DNA from: Photorhabdus heterorhabditis
Lineage (GTDB): Bacteria; Pseudomonadota; Gammaproteobacteria; Enterobacterales; Enterobacteriaceae
DNA: 64,000 bases
NCBI RefSeq assembly: GCF_018448905.1
Contig: NZ_RCWA01000003.1
Location: forward strand, 1 to 64,000
Reading direction: 5' to 3'
Part shown: positions 44,874 through 54,980 of the stretch, piece after piece
Layout: every line of letters starts with the position of its first letter
Position numbering within the stretch: position 1 is the stretch's first letter
Translations under genes and position numbers: made by a program
The notes under the pieces: generated by a model
Told to the model about the DNA's origin: nothing
Seen by the model: only the letters and a program-made list of their open reading frames with translations
Databases searched by the model: none

Positions 44874-45752
44874 ATGTCTAGTGTACCTTTTAAACAAGTT
44901 GACGTTTTTACTTCAAAACGATTTAAAGGAAATCCCGTTGCGGTTGTTATGAATGCTTCTGAGCTTTCGACGGAGCAAATGCAAAGTATCGCCCGTTGGA
45001 CCAATCTTTCCGAAACCACTTTTGTCCTTCCAACAATAGATTCGGCGGCTGATTATCGGGTTCGTATATTTACACCAGGAAGTGAGTTACCTTTTGCGGG
45101 TCATCCCACTATTGGTACCGCACATGCATTGCTTGAAGCTGGCGTTATCTCAGTAACAGATGGGCGTTTAATTCAGGAATGCGACGCAGGCTTGATCACC
45201 CTAAATGTTAGTGAAATGGAAAATGGTGAACGGTCAATCTCATTTGAGTTACCAGATCCGAAAATCACGTTACTTAGCAGAGAACAAATCAGTCGCCTTG
45301 AAGATATTCTTAGTTGTTCGATCAATGATGAATTAACGCCAGCATTAGTTGATGTTGGTGCCAGATGGATAGTTGCCTGTACTCCTGATGCAGAAACAGT
45401 GCTCGCTGCACAGCCCGATTTCAGCCGCTTAAAAGCTCACGACATTGAAATGAATTGCACCGGAATTTGTATCTATGGTTCGTACCCGGAAGGCATGGAG
45501 GCGCACATTGAAGTTCGCTCTTTTGCCCCTGCTTGTGGTGTAAATGAAGATCCGGTTTGTGGTAGTGGAAATGGCAGCGTTGCGGCGTTTATGCGTCACC
45601 ATCATGTTATGCCACCAGAAGGTGTGGCCGTGATCTCTTCACAGGGTGCAAAACTGGGTCGTGAAGGGTTGTTATCGCTCGTTCAGCGTGGAGGCAAGAT
45701 TTTTGTAGGCGGAAGTGCCGTTACCTGTATTGACGGCACAATTGCATTCTGA
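44874..45752 (+). CDS. PhzF-family isomerase-like protein
   Basis: The 292-residue protein matches the PhzF/diaminopimelate-epimerase-like fold: FKQVDVFTSKRFKGNPVAVV at the N-terminus, NLSETTFVLP with Glu47 at the position of the catalytic Glu of PhzF, FAGHPTIGTAHALLE and EDPVCGSGNGSVAAF. True PhzF isomerises DHHA in phenazine synthesis, but no phenazine genes are near, so this is a paralogue of unknown substrate. CAGGAAA precedes ATG 44874. The gene has its own terminator. Confidence 0.9.
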   Translation: MSSVPFKQVDVFTSKRFKGNPVAVVMNASELSTEQMQSIARWTNLSETTFVLPTIDSAADYRVRIFTPGSELPFAGHPTIGTAHALLEAGVISVTDGRLIQECDAGLITLNVSEMENGERSISFELPDPKITLLSREQISRLEDILSCSINDELTPALVDVGARWIVACTPDAETVLAAQPDFSRLKAHDIEMNCTGICIYGSYPEGMEAHIEVRSFAPACGVNEDPVCGSGNGSVAAFMRHHHVMPPEGVAVISSQGAKLGREGLLSLVQRGGKIFVGGSAVTCIDGTIAF

Positions 45753-45825
45753 AACAAATATGAGCGAATAAGACCAGTTCTAATTTAAGCATGTTTAATG
45801 TAATACAGAATTATGAATATTTTCA

Positions 45826-45849
45826 AAAAGCTAGATTATTCTAGCTTTT
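45826..45849 (+). terminator. Terminator after the PhzF-like gene
   Basis: AAAAGCTAGA (45826-45835) and TCTAGCTTTT (45840-45849) pair perfectly around TTAT. The right arm itself ends in T's, giving a good intrinsic terminator 74 bases after the stop. Confidence 0.75.
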
Positions 45850-45886
45850 CATGTTTGTTATAACTAAAGGTTTGATTTATTTAAGT

Positions 45887-46011
45887 TATACCCAATAGAT
45901 TTCAAGATACATCGCGACGACCAGGGAGCGAATTCCCGGGAGCCCCGGGAGCATAGCTAACTCTGTGACCGGGGTGAGTGAGTGCCGCCAACTTGAAAGA
46001 TAACAGGTATA
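45887..46011 (+). repeat. Dispersed repeat copy R4 (longest)
   Basis: Starts TATACCCAATAGATTTCAAG and ends CTTGAAAGATAACAGGTATA. At 125 bases it is the fullest copy and keeps the central block CGACCAGGGAGCGAATTCCC and TAACTCTGTGACCGGGGTGAG. It ends 18 bases before the NRPS pseudogene. Confidence 0.85.
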
Positions 46012-46029
46012 TTGTCTAAGGATGAAATA

Positions 46030-46939
46030 ATGGCAGTTAACAACTCGGCTCGTGAAAGCAGTGATCAGGATATCCTATCAAGCAAATGCAATGTGGATGA
46101 TTTTAAAGGCTGCCGGTATCGCCAGAACGAGCCAAGTTTATGCTGCGTGATACGAAGGCTCGTGTAGTTCTAACATTGGGCGCGCCGGGAGAGCTTTATC
46201 TTGGTGGTATTGGATTGGCTCTCGTGAGGAATTAAGTACTCAACGATTTGTCGCAAACCCTTTTGCCGATGAACATGACAAAGAAAAAGGGTATACACGA
46301 CTCTATAAAACGGGTGATCTGGTTCGCTGGCGAGGTGACGGTGAGCTGGAATATTTGGGAAGAAATGACTGCCAGCTAAAAATCCGCGGATTTCGGATCG
46401 AACCGGGAGAGATAGAGAATACGCTGATGGACCTAGACGACGTACAGCAGGCAGTGGTAATTGCCCATGGAAATGGAGCGAGTAGCCACTTAATTGCGTA
46501 TATCGTACCGACACCGGGAAAAGGGCAATCAGAATCGAGCCTGCGTGATGCGTTGGTGAAGGTTTTGCCGGAGTACATGGTTCCGAATATGTTTATTACG
46601 CTGGAAAAGTTACCGTTGACGATAAACGGCAAATTGGACCGCAAAGGCTTGCCGGCGCAGGGAGAAGTCAGAAATGGTGACTACGAGGCACCCGTGAAAG
46701 AGATAGAGCGTAAGCTGTGTCAAATCTGGCAAGCAGTATTGGGTGTAGAGCGGGTAGGCATCAATGATAATTTCTTTCACATCGGTGGTAACTCTTTATC
46801 CGTTGTCCGGTTGGTTGCAAAGATGAATGCTCAAATGCCGGATCAAATGAAAGTAAGGATTAGGGATGTTTTCAGACATAAAACCATCGCCATGCTGCTA
46901 AAGTCGCTGGAAAAGACATTTGAAGTAACAATGGCGTAA
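46030..46939 (+). pseudogene. Degraded NRPS gene: adenylation domain remnants plus PCP
   Basis: Behind AAGGATG, an ATG at 46030 opens a 45-codon frame. In another frame, FMLRDTKARVVLT (A-domain A2-A3 neighbourhood, about 46140) jumps directly to GAPGELYLGGIGLA (after A7), so most of the A domain is deleted. At about 46220 a further deletion and frameshift follow; the frame then continues REELSTQRFVANPF, YKTGDLVRWRGDGELEYLGR, QLKIRGFRIEPGEIE, LPLTINGKLDRKGLP (A8-A10) and a PCP with GGNSLSVVRLV, stopping at 46937-46939. The C-terminal A-PCP part is open for about 230 codons but lacks a usable start with the rest of the domain. Confidence 0.85.
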
Positions 46940-47900
46940 ATCATCAATAATATAGAGGGAAAGCAAGGTACGAAAACACCGCTTTCCCTAAATTGTCTAA
47001 AAAGCCTTTGCTCATTATGATAGAACTGGCGGGGGCTTATTGAAGGCACTTAAAAATCGTTTTATTAAATAAGCTTATTATGTTCAAATTATCAGTAATA
47101 GTGATGAAATAAATAAACAGGAGTTTAGGTTTTAAAGTTATTCGTTATTCTAATAAATCAAATCAATAATATGCTTCTACATAAATACCACCTGGTTTAA
47201 TAAATTGACAACTGCATATATCAGCAGTAGCATATAAAGGCAGTTTGTGGTGGTAGGAGCGCCCCATGTAAAAAACAGAAATTTCCAAACAGAATTAACT
47301 GCCAGAAAAAAAACTGAATTTTGGGGTTTTTCTGATCTAAGCAAAAGTGATCAGAATTAAATTAAGAAAATAAAAAGATTTAGGGAAAAGAATATTTCAT
47401 TGTTAGGTCTATGAATAATACGATAATGTTTTTTCATTGATTGGTGATCTACTTTAACGGAAATATTAACAGAGCATTTAACTCAAATAATTTAATTTTT
47501 ACTTGTTAAACTTATACACATTCGATTGATGAAATACCTGTTTGAATCATTATCATCAAATTAGGCAGCATTTAATGCTGATAAATATGTACAGAAAGCC
47601 ACAGTTGTTTAAATAAAGATCATTCATTTATTCCCATGTGATATATTAAATATTTTTAAGATCGAAAAAATTATATTGGCTATGCGCCATAATGAACGGC
47701 ATATTTTATCCATATGTTAATTTATGGGAAATTTATTATTAATATTAATTCTTAGTGTGACTAATATCACAAAAAAAGAAGAAAACAGAGGAAAAATATC
47801 AAGCAAAATTTTATCTTGCATCACAATTTCAGTATGAAGCTAATTATTGCTAACTACTTAGTTTCATAAAGTAATTTCATTATGAAATTGTTATTTATAG
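46940..47900. other. AT-rich non-coding stretch of about 960 bases
   Basis: No credible gene, repeat of the R family or RNA was seen between the NRPS remnant and the thioesterase remnant. Several stop codons occur in every frame. It is probably what is left of deleted secondary-metabolite genes or an old promoter region. Confidence 0.45.
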
Positions 47901-48146
47901 AAACTTTCAGGTGTTAATGGGTTAGAATCAGCTCTTGGCATCTCTGGATTTATTGGATTCGGTTGCACACCATCTGGTGTCGTTGCTCTTGATATCAAAA
48001 TGATGCAGATCATTCGCGGTCAGTTTAGTCATGTGAAAGCACGGATAGACAGAAAAACTCGGACAATGATTTTTGCGTCAGCACATCTCTATAGCGAGAG
48101 GGGCGGTTTATGTGCGACTGCAAGCGGTATCATTGCTAAAGGATGA
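47901..48146 (+). pseudogene. Remnant of a PaaI-like hotdog thioesterase
   Basis: An open frame from the stop at 47898 to the TGA at 48144-48146 encodes about 81 residues without a start codon at the family N-terminus. The stretch CTPSGVVALDIKMM, KARIDRKTRTMIFASAHLYSE and GGLCATASGIIAKG resembles the C-terminal half of PaaI/YdiI hotdog thioesterases, including the ATASG end. The front half and its catalytic residues are missing. The identification rests on short motifs. Confidence 0.45.
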
Positions 48147-48164
48147 TGAAAGGGAGAGCTGATT

Positions 48165-48713
48165 ATGCTGAAAAATGAAAGAATTATGCTGGTTGAACCT
48201 ACAATCGACCTTGCTGACACAATGTATTCCGCAATTAAAGAAAATAGAGAGCACCTTTCTCGTTATATGCCTTGGGTAAAAGCCATCACGGATGAAGAAA
48301 GTTTTATCGAGAATATGAAGGAAGCGGTGGAAAATTTTAATAAATGTGAAAGTGAATTGCGATTTTCCATTATTCGGTTAGCTGATAATCGATTTCTTGG
48401 CGCACTGGGGCTTATTGTCCGTGATAAATCAATCCCATTCTTCGAAATGGGATATTGGCTATGTCGTGATGCTGTAGGCTTGGGCTATGTCAGTGACGGT
48501 GTGAAACTCTTAGAAAGATATGCTTTCGAAAATCTTAAAGCCAAAAGAATCGAAATTCGTATGGCAGCTTGTAATATGGAAAGTCGGAAGGTCGCAGAAA
48601 GAAATAATTATCAACTAGAAGGCATTCTAAAATGCGAACGAAGGCTACCATCTGGAGAAATAGACGATACTGCAATATATAGTAAATGTATGTATCAGTC
48701 CGCATTAACATAA
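48165..48713 (+). CDS. GNAT N-acetyltransferase, RimJ/RimL type
   Basis: The 182-residue protein has the RimJ/L fold: RIMLVEPTIDLADTMYSAIKENREHLSRYMPWV at the start, FEMGYWLCRDAVGLGYVSDGVKLLERYAFENLKAKRIEIR with the acetyl-CoA-binding region, and NMESRKVAERNNYQLEGILK at the end. Family members acetylate protein N-termini or small molecules such as antibiotics. AGGGAGAG precedes ATG 48165. Being inside a decayed NRPS zone, it may once have served as a resistance or tailoring gene (inference). Confidence 0.9.
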   Translation: MLKNERIMLVEPTIDLADTMYSAIKENREHLSRYMPWVKAITDEESFIENMKEAVENFNKCESELRFSIIRLADNRFLGALGLIVRDKSIPFFEMGYWLCRDAVGLGYVSDGVKLLERYAFENLKAKRIEIRMAACNMESRKVAERNNYQLEGILKCERRLPSGEIDDTAIYSKCMYQSALT

Positions 48714-48736
48714 AAAAACAAAATCAAGAAAATAAA

Positions 48737-48754
48737 ACCCTCTGTATTGAGGGT
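48737..48754 (+). terminator. Weak hairpin after the GNAT gene
   Basis: ACCCTC (48737-48742) and GAGGGT (48749-48754) form a 6-bp stem. No T-run follows, so termination is doubtful. Confidence 0.3.
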
Positions 48755-48785
48755 GGCACAACTCATTCTTAAACAAACTATGTGA

Positions 48786-51700
48786 ATGCTTATGTACGAT
48801 ACAACGCGTTATCCAGTTAATAGCTACCAACAAAATTTTCATTTGGCCTCTCAATTAGATGAGACCCACACGAAGTACTTAATTCCGGTCAAGGTGTCGA
48901 TACAATGTGTGTATGATATAAGCAAGATATTAAGCGCACTAAATCAGTGGATAGCACGGCATCCAAATATTTTTTCTAAATTGTCGTTTGATCAAGGCAT
49001 GACATTTTTTACTGCCGAAAACGCGACAATAGAACAATATAAATTTAATCAGGAAGAGAAAAGAGAGCTGGCGTTACTGAAATATCTCCAACAGCCTATT
49101 AAGGTCGATGACGATCCTTTATTTCGGATTGTGCTATTTTATCTGGAAAACGCTGGCATTGAACTTGCACTGCTTTTTCATCATATTCTCATTGACCAGC
49201 AAGGGCTTGAAGAATTGATGACAGATCTCGACCTTATTTTTCAAGGGCACGACAAATCACCTGCTGTCAGGTTAAACTCATCACCTAACAAAGAAATTGA
49301 GCACTCACTTTTTGACTTTTGGTATCAGTCAATACATTCATATGAAGCAATTAGATTCAAAGCACCTGAATCTAAAGATGCACCTTCGTCAGACTGGCGC
49401 TACGATTTAATATTCACTCAGGAACTGTCAGATAAAATAACCCAATTCTGCAAGGAAGAGGGCGCTACTCCGGCAATTTTTCTCAACAGCTGCCTTGCGA
49501 TTGTTATTTCATCACTACAACATTCAGATAAAGTTCTCCTGGGAACAGTGACCAATGCCCGTCAGGAAGAAGATGAAGGTATAGGATGTTTTGCTAATAC
49601 GACATTCCTTCCGCTCGATCTGTCGAAAGCGACAAGATTCACTGATGTTATAGAAATAGTGTTAGAAAAGACTATCGATATTCTTGAATATGGACATTAT
49701 CCGTTTCAGGCATTGCGCAAAGGTATGCTGGAAAAAGGCTGGGGAGGAGAAAATCCATTTCACATTTTTACCAGCTTTGCCGAGAAGTCGGAAAATAAAT
49801 TAACCACACTTGCATGGGAAGTGATATTTGCTGGTGGATCTAAATTTCCGCTGAATGTGCTGTTCTCAAAAGGGCATGAATGTTTTTCTGCATGTATAAC
49901 ATACGACACCACTATTTTTAACCAAGATTATGTGGCTGCTGTATGCCAAATGATTATTGAAGTGGCGCAGAAAGCCGTTCATACCAACAACCATTTGGAT
50001 ATTACCAATCGAGAACTTTATAGAAAGTTTGCACCGTTAACGACAGGAGCATTTCAGCCAGACGGTACATTACTGGGGCGATTTAGACAACATGTGACAG
50101 CCTGCGGAGATAGGCCGTTCTATGTAGACCATGAGCAAATATTAACCTGGAGTGAGATTGATACCATTTCAAACCGTGTCGCCTCATCATTACTACGTTT
50201 AGGTGTTAAAGCTGGAGATAGAGTAGTTTTTGAGGCGTCAAGGGATTACCGATTCATCTGCCTGGTATTAGGTATCTGGAAAATCAGGGGGAGCTTTGTT
50301 TGCATAGACGAACAGGCCATTTTAAGCAGAAAGACCCGTGTCTTTACTGAGGCGAAAGCGGCCCTCCTGCTTACTCTAACCGAACACCATGAATTGCATG
50401 AGAAAAGCTACTGCATAGAAGAGATATTGCAACATAACGGTGAAGCACAAATCCTCACCAGTTATGACGTCGCCTCAGTCAGCGATGAAGCCTATATGGT
50501 GTTTACTTCTGGAACTACGGGAACGTCAAAAGGTATCTCTATATCGCATGGTAATGTTATTCATTATGCCAAGAGTATCGCGATTGAACTGGAGCGACTG
50601 GCATTGACAGAAGCCGAATCGCCTCTCGCTTTTGCAGTCGCATCTACACTGTCAGCCGATTTGGGTTATACCTCTATCTTTGCTTCTCTCTACATGGGGG
50701 GAAGCCTGAGTATTGCGCCTTATCACATCAGCCTCGATCCTTTGTTATTCTCGCAATTCATCCGAGAGAACCAGATTGATGTTCTAAAAATCACGCCATC
50801 CCATGTATGGGGCCTTTCACAGGGAGAGGGAATCGCCTCAACATTCCCCTTAAAATGTCTCATTTTGGGAGGAGAGAAACTTTCGGGCCAGCAACTTGAT
50901 GCTGTTCAACAAAGCGGTATCAAAGTACTTAACCATTATGGGCCATCAGAAACAACGGTAGGCGCAGTACTCCACCATCCCAAATCCGCCGATGTCAGAT
51001 TACCCAGCGTCCCTATTGGCAAGCCTTTGGGCCTTAATCAGGTTTTGATAGTCGATCACAATAAAAGATTGCTGCCGGATGGAGTCATGGGTGAATTGAC
51101 TATTTCTGGCCCCGGTGTCTCCAGAGGGTATCAGGGGTCCCACGAAAACACGGCGGGTTTTGAGCAAAATCCATTGACGGGGCAGACATACCATACGGGG
51201 GATCTTGCTTACTACAACAACGATGGCGATCTGGTTTTTGCATGTCGGAAAGATAAGCAAATAAAAATCTTAGGACATCGAGTTGAATTAAATGAGATTG
51301 AACATGCGGTGGCTATGCACATCAATCCCGCAGAGTTTCGGGTGAGATTTATCGCTGGGCGTATCACACTTTTTTGTACAAGTTTGACGTTTGACCGTTG
51401 GCAGAAACTGTCGGTACTCCTAAGAGATACCTTGACAGACTATATGATCCCAACTGAGTTCGTGAAACTTGAGCGCCTGCCGACAACCCTGAATGGAAAA
51501 ATTGATGAAGAGGCGTTAAAGCAGTTTGCACACAATGTCTTTACACATAATGCTTTTACACAAATAAAACAACACCAATTTTCTCTGTCACAGATTGATC
51601 AACGGATTCTGAATATATGGGAGAAACACATTGGGCTGGCTAAGTCACTGGAAGATTCTATTTATGCATCAGGGGCGAGTTCCATATCTGCGGTAAGGCT

Positions 51701-51926
51701 GATTGCTGAAATTAATGAGCAATTTGGTTTGAACCTGAAAGTATCAGACTTTCTTAAGCAGCCAAGAATTGTTTTTTTTCAGGATATTCAATTAGGGAAG
51801 CCGACTCAGTCAGAAGAAGTGGAAGAAAATCAACATGGAGAGAGAAGCTATTCATTAAGTTCACTGCAACAGACGATGTGGAATATCAACCAGCTTGATG
51901 AAACAGACACCTCTTATCTGAACTAA
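48786..51926 (+). CDS. NRPS protein C-A-PCP, truncated at the start of a second C domain
   Basis: The 1046-residue protein has a condensation domain (1-430; HHILIDQ at 132-138 in place of HHxxxDG), an adenylation domain (about 430-900: FTSGTTGTSKG near 573, NHYGPSETTVG, YHTGDLAYY, KDKQIKILGHRVELNEIEHA, TLNGKID) and a carrier domain (DSIYASGASSISAVRL near 960). It ends with SYSLSSLQQTMWNINQLDETDTSYLN, the opening of another C domain, then stops. The remaining 25-residue stub and repeat R5 right behind it indicate loss of the rest. No SD is obvious before ATG 48786. The adenylated substrate is not predicted. Confidence 0.85.
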   Translation: MLMYDTTRYPVNSYQQNFHLASQLDETHTKYLIPVKVSIQCVYDISKILSALNQWIARHPNIFSKLSFDQGMTFFTAENATIEQYKFNQEEKRELALLKYLQQPIKVDDDPLFRIVLFYLENAGIELALLFHHILIDQQGLEELMTDLDLIFQGHDKSPAVRLNSSPNKEIEHSLFDFWYQSIHSYEAIRFKAPESKDAPSSDWRYDLIFTQELSDKITQFCKEEGATPAIFLNSCLAIVISSLQHSDKVLLGTVTNARQEEDEGIGCFANTTFLPLDLSKATRFTDVIEIVLEKTIDILEYGHYPFQALRKGMLEKGWGGENPFHIFTSFAEKSENKLTTLAWEVIFAGGSKFPLNVLFSKGHECFSACITYDTTIFNQDYVAAVCQMIIEVAQKAVHTNNHLDITNRELYRKFAPLTTGAFQPDGTLLGRFRQHVTACGDRPFYVDHEQILTWSEIDTISNRVASSLLRLGVKAGDRVVFEASRDYRFICLVLGIWKIRGSFVCIDEQAILSRKTRVFTEAKAALLLTLTEHHELHEKSYCIEEILQHNGEAQILTSYDVASVSDEAYMVFTSGTTGTSKGISISHGNVIHYAKSIAIELERLALTEAESPLAFAVASTLSADLGYTSIFASLYMGGSLSIAPYHISLDPLLFSQFIRENQIDVLKITPSHVWGLSQGEGIASTFPLKCLILGGEKLSGQQLDAVQQSGIKVLNHYGPSETTVGAVLHHPKSADVRLPSVPIGKPLGLNQVLIVDHNKRLLPDGVMGELTISGPGVSRGYQGSHENTAGFEQNPLTGQTYHTGDLAYYNNDGDLVFACRKDKQIKILGHRVELNEIEHAVAMHINPAEFRVRFIAGRITLFCTSLTFDRWQKLSVLLRDTLTDYMIPTEFVKLERLPTTLNGKIDEEALKQFAHNVFTHNAFTQIKQHQFSLSQIDQRILNIWEKHIGLAKSLEDSIYASGASSISAVRLIAEINEQFGLNLKVSDFLKQPRIVFFQDIQLGKPTQSEEVEENQHGERSYSLSSLQQTMWNINQLDETDTSYLN

Positions 51927-51998
51927 TACAGTTTAGTTAGGGTTCTTGGTTACTCTCCAGAATATCGCCCAATGATTACACCAGTATTTGATTCGATT

Positions 51999-52064
51999 TA
52001 TACCCTTCATCTTTCAAGCGGCTGCTTTGTTGGCTGCGTTGCAATTTGAAATCTATTGGGTATA
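51999..52064 (-). repeat. Dispersed repeat copy R5 (short)
   Basis: Starts TATACCCTTCATCTTTCAAG and ends TTTGAAATCTATTGGGTATA with only about 26 bases between. It lies 73 bases after the truncated NRPS stop, between it and xylB. Confidence 0.8.
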
Positions 52065-52122
52065 TATACATTTTCATTACCCAAGTCGATTCACTGAGCT
52101 CAATAAGTGAGCGGCAATGATG

Positions 52123-53610
52123 TCAGAATGTCGTACCATTATGTCGTTCCGGGAGATAAATCGATTTCAATGCCTGATAAATTTTACTAAATGACTGTCT
52201 TCTTTCTTGATAAATTTCATAATGTTTCTCATTGGGCCGCACTACGTGTTCTAAAGGTAATTCCGGTAGTAGTTCCTTTAACGATAAAAATGGATTGAGA
52301 GCAATTTGTGCCAAACGAGCTGCACCTAATGCTGGCCCGACATCACCTCCTAACCTAAATTCTAAAACTTGCCCGGTCACATCCGCTAACATTTGCCGCC
52401 AATATGGACTACGAGCACCACCACCAATCAAGGTAATTTTCTCTGGTGTCACTCCTGCCTTAACTTTGTGAAGGGCATCTATACCATCAGCCAGACCAAA
52501 ACTAATTCCCTCTAATACCGCTCGACAAAAATCGATTCTTTTATGTTGATGAGTTAATCCCCAAAATAGACCTTTAGCATTTGAATCATTATGTGGTGTC
52601 CTTTCGCCTGATAAATAGGGGAGAAAAATAGGAGAAGCGATATTAATATCTGTCTGAGATTCAATGGTGTCTAGCATAATCGATACTGAAGAATGATGCG
52701 TTATTTCTGCAACCCAATCCAGACAATTTGCCGCATTCAACATAACAGACATTAAATGCCATGAATTAGGTAGAATATGGCAAAAACTATGTACTGCATT
52801 TTGTGAAGAATAAAACCCATTATTCACAACAAAATAAACCCCGGAACTACCAAGAGACAGCATTGCTTGCCCAGATCGGTATAATCCGACACCTAAAGCG
52901 CCGGCAGCATTATCTCCTCCGCCGGCAATAACCGGTACAATTGGCATTCCCCAACGTTTAGCCACGTCAGGTAATAACGTACCCGTTATTTCATTGCCCT
53001 CAAATAAATAGGGCATGTGAGAACGATTTAATCCAGTTGCATCAAGTAACTTATCACTCCAGTCTCTTTTGGCAACATCAAGCCACATTGTACCTGAGGC
53101 GTCAGACATATCTGTTGCAAAATTACCGCACATTTTAAACCGCAAAAAATCTTTCGGTAATAAAACCTTATCAATTTCCGTATAAATTTCTGGTTTATGT
53201 TTGGCTATCCATTTTATTTTAGGTGCCGTAAAACCAGGCATCATTATATTACCTGTAATCTCTTGTGCATCAGGAACAAGATGCATAATTTCTTCACATT
53301 CTTTTGTACAACGCCTGTCGTTCCAGAGAATCGCTGGATGCAAAACGTGATAATTTTTATTTAGTAAAACAGCGCCATGCATTTGCCCGGTTAAGCCAAT
53401 GGCTTTCACTGATTGAAGGGAGTTTCTTTGAGATAATTTTTGAATAACTATCTCAGTTTTATGCCACCATTCTGAAGGTTCTTGTTCCGAATAAAGTGGA
53501 TGTGGATGAGAAATTGATAACTGCTCACTCGCGATATCAATGATTTTTCCTTCTTCATTCAATCGTACCGCTTTTATACTTGATGTTCCTAAATCAATAC
53601 CAATGTACAT
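52123..53610 (-). CDS. xylB: Xylulokinase XylB
   Basis: The 495-residue FGGY sugar kinase begins YIGIDLGTSSIKAV, has AIGLTGQMHGAVLLN, AILWNDRRCTKEC, GGGDNAAGALGVG, FLPYLSGERTPHND and GGGARSPYWRQMLADV. QMHG and SGERTPHND mark the xylulokinase group. It phosphorylates D-xylulose at O5 in the cytoplasm, after XylA. It lies 35 bases behind xylA on the same strand and is probably co-transcribed. Confidence 0.95.
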   Translation of the reverse strand: MYIGIDLGTSSIKAVRLNEEGKIIDIASEQLSISHPHPLYSEQEPSEWWHKTEIVIQKLSQRNSLQSVKAIGLTGQMHGAVLLNKNYHVLHPAILWNDRRCTKECEEIMHLVPDAQEITGNIMMPGFTAPKIKWIAKHKPEIYTEIDKVLLPKDFLRFKMCGNFATDMSDASGTMWLDVAKRDWSDKLLDATGLNRSHMPYLFEGNEITGTLLPDVAKRWGMPIVPVIAGGGDNAAGALGVGLYRSGQAMLSLGSSGVYFVVNNGFYSSQNAVHSFCHILPNSWHLMSVMLNAANCLDWVAEITHHSSVSIMLDTIESQTDINIASPIFLPYLSGERTPHNDSNAKGLFWGLTHQHKRIDFCRAVLEGISFGLADGIDALHKVKAGVTPEKITLIGGGARSPYWRQMLADVTGQVLEFRLGGDVGPALGAARLAQIALNPFLSLKELLPELPLEHVVRPNEKHYEIYQERRQSFSKIYQALKSIYLPERHNGTTF

Positions 53611-53645
53611 AGTCCACCTTTCATTCCCATTATCTGTCGATTCAT

Positions 53646-54965
53646 TTAACCATGAATATAACGATTAATAAGATTTTCCAGCCATTCCTGTTGCCCACTT
53701 TGATGTTTAGGTTCTTGTGTCAGTCTTGCTGCATAATCAGCAACTTCATCAAGCGTCATTCTTCCTTTAAGAATATTTTTACCTAATTCACTATGCCAAC
53801 CGGAATAACGTTGAGCGATATATTTATCTAATTTACCGTCTGATAATATTTTCATGGCATTTTTTAATGATAAGGCCATCGTGTCAATTGCACCGATATG
53901 TCCATAGAATAGATCTTCAATATCGATACTTTGGCGGCGAACTTTTGCATCAAAATTTAAACCGCCTGTTGTAAAGCCACCGGATTTTAATATTTCATAC
54001 ATCACGAGCGAATTTTCTTCTACACTATGGGGAAACTGATCGGTATCCCAACCAAGTTGAGCATCCCCGCGATTTGCATCAATAGAACCAAATAGACCTA
54101 ATGCAATTGCTGTCGCAACTTCATGTTGAAATGAGTGCCCGGCTAATGTGGCATGGTTGGCTTCAATATTCAGCTTAATTTCGTTTTCCAAGCCAAACTG
54201 TTTTAGAAAACCGTAAACTGTCGCTACGTCATAATCATATTGGTGTTTAGTTGGCTCCTGGGGTTTAGGTTCAATAAGCAAGGTGCCCTGAAAACCAATT
54301 TTATATTTATAATCTACAACCATTTGCATAAAACGACCGATCTGTTCTCTTTCCTGGCGTAAATCTGTATTGAGCAAACTTTCATAACCTTCACGTCCTC
54401 CCCAGAGTACATAGTTTTCACCAGCCAATTTTTTAGTTATTTGCATGGCTTGACATACCTGTGCTGATGCATAAGCGAAAATATTTGGATCGGGGTTAGT
54501 TGATGCACCGGCAGCATAACGCGGATGGGTAAAACAATTTGCCGTTCCCCATAATAACTTAACACCGGTCAGCTCTTGTTTGTTGGCAAGAATATCGGAC
54601 ATGACATTCAAATTATAAATATATTCTTTTAAGGAATAACCTTCAGGGGAGACATCAATATCATGGAAACAATAAAAAGGAATATTCAGCTTGTAGAAAA
54701 ACTCAAAAGCAACATCCGCTTTAAGTTTAGCTCGTTCTAAGGCATTACCTCCTTTTTGCCAAAAACGTTCAAAGGCGCCAGAACCAAACATATCGGAACC
54801 ATTCCAGCAGAAGTTATGCCAATAGCAAGCAGCAAAACGTAGATGATCTTTCATTTTTTTACCCAGAATAATCTCTTCAGGATTATAGTGGCGGAAAACT
54901 AATGGATTATTGCTTTGCCTACCTTCATAAATAATTCTATTGATTTTCTTAAAATACTGGTGCAT
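53646..54965 (-). CDS. xylA: Xylose isomerase XylA
   Basis: The 439-residue enzyme has the xylose isomerase motifs: [12 protein letters not shown] with the catalytic His-Asp, [51 protein letters not shown] and [17 protein letters not shown]. It converts D-xylose to D-xylulose using two divalent metals, as a tetramer. Length is normal for the enterobacterial protein. Repeat R6 starts 16 bases upstream of its start codon, so the untranslated leader contains part of that repeat. Confidence 0.96.
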   Translation of the reverse strand: MHQYFKKINRIIYEGRQSNNPLVFRHYNPEEIILGKKMKDHLRFAACYWHNFCWNGSDMFGSGAFERFWQKGGNALERAKLKADVAFEFFYKLNIPFYCFHDIDVSPEGYSLKEYIYNLNVMSDILANKQELTGVKLLWGTANCFTHPRYAAGASTNPDPNIFAYASAQVCQAMQITKKLAGENYVLWGGREGYESLLNTDLRQEREQIGRFMQMVVDYKYKIGFQGTLLIEPKPQEPTKHQYDYDVATVYGFLKQFGLENEIKLNIEANHATLAGHSFQHEVATAIALGLFGSIDANRGDAQLGWDTDQFPHSVEENSLVMYEILKSGGFTTGGLNFDAKVRRQSIDIEDLFYGHIGAIDTMALSLKNAMKILSDGKLDKYIAQRYSGWHSELGKNILKGRMTLDEVADYAARLTQEPKHQSGQQEWLENLINRYIHG

Positions 54966-54980
54966 ATCAACCTCTATCTA

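Noticed and set aside
44874-45752. Evidence for phenazine biosynthesis from the PhzF-like gene
   Set aside because: No phzA-E or phzG genes are near; PhzF paralogues are common outside phenazine clusters.
46940-47900. Hidden small gene or RNA in the AT-rich gap
   Set aside because: No frame with start, ribosome site and plausible protein, and no convincing structured element could be found by eye.
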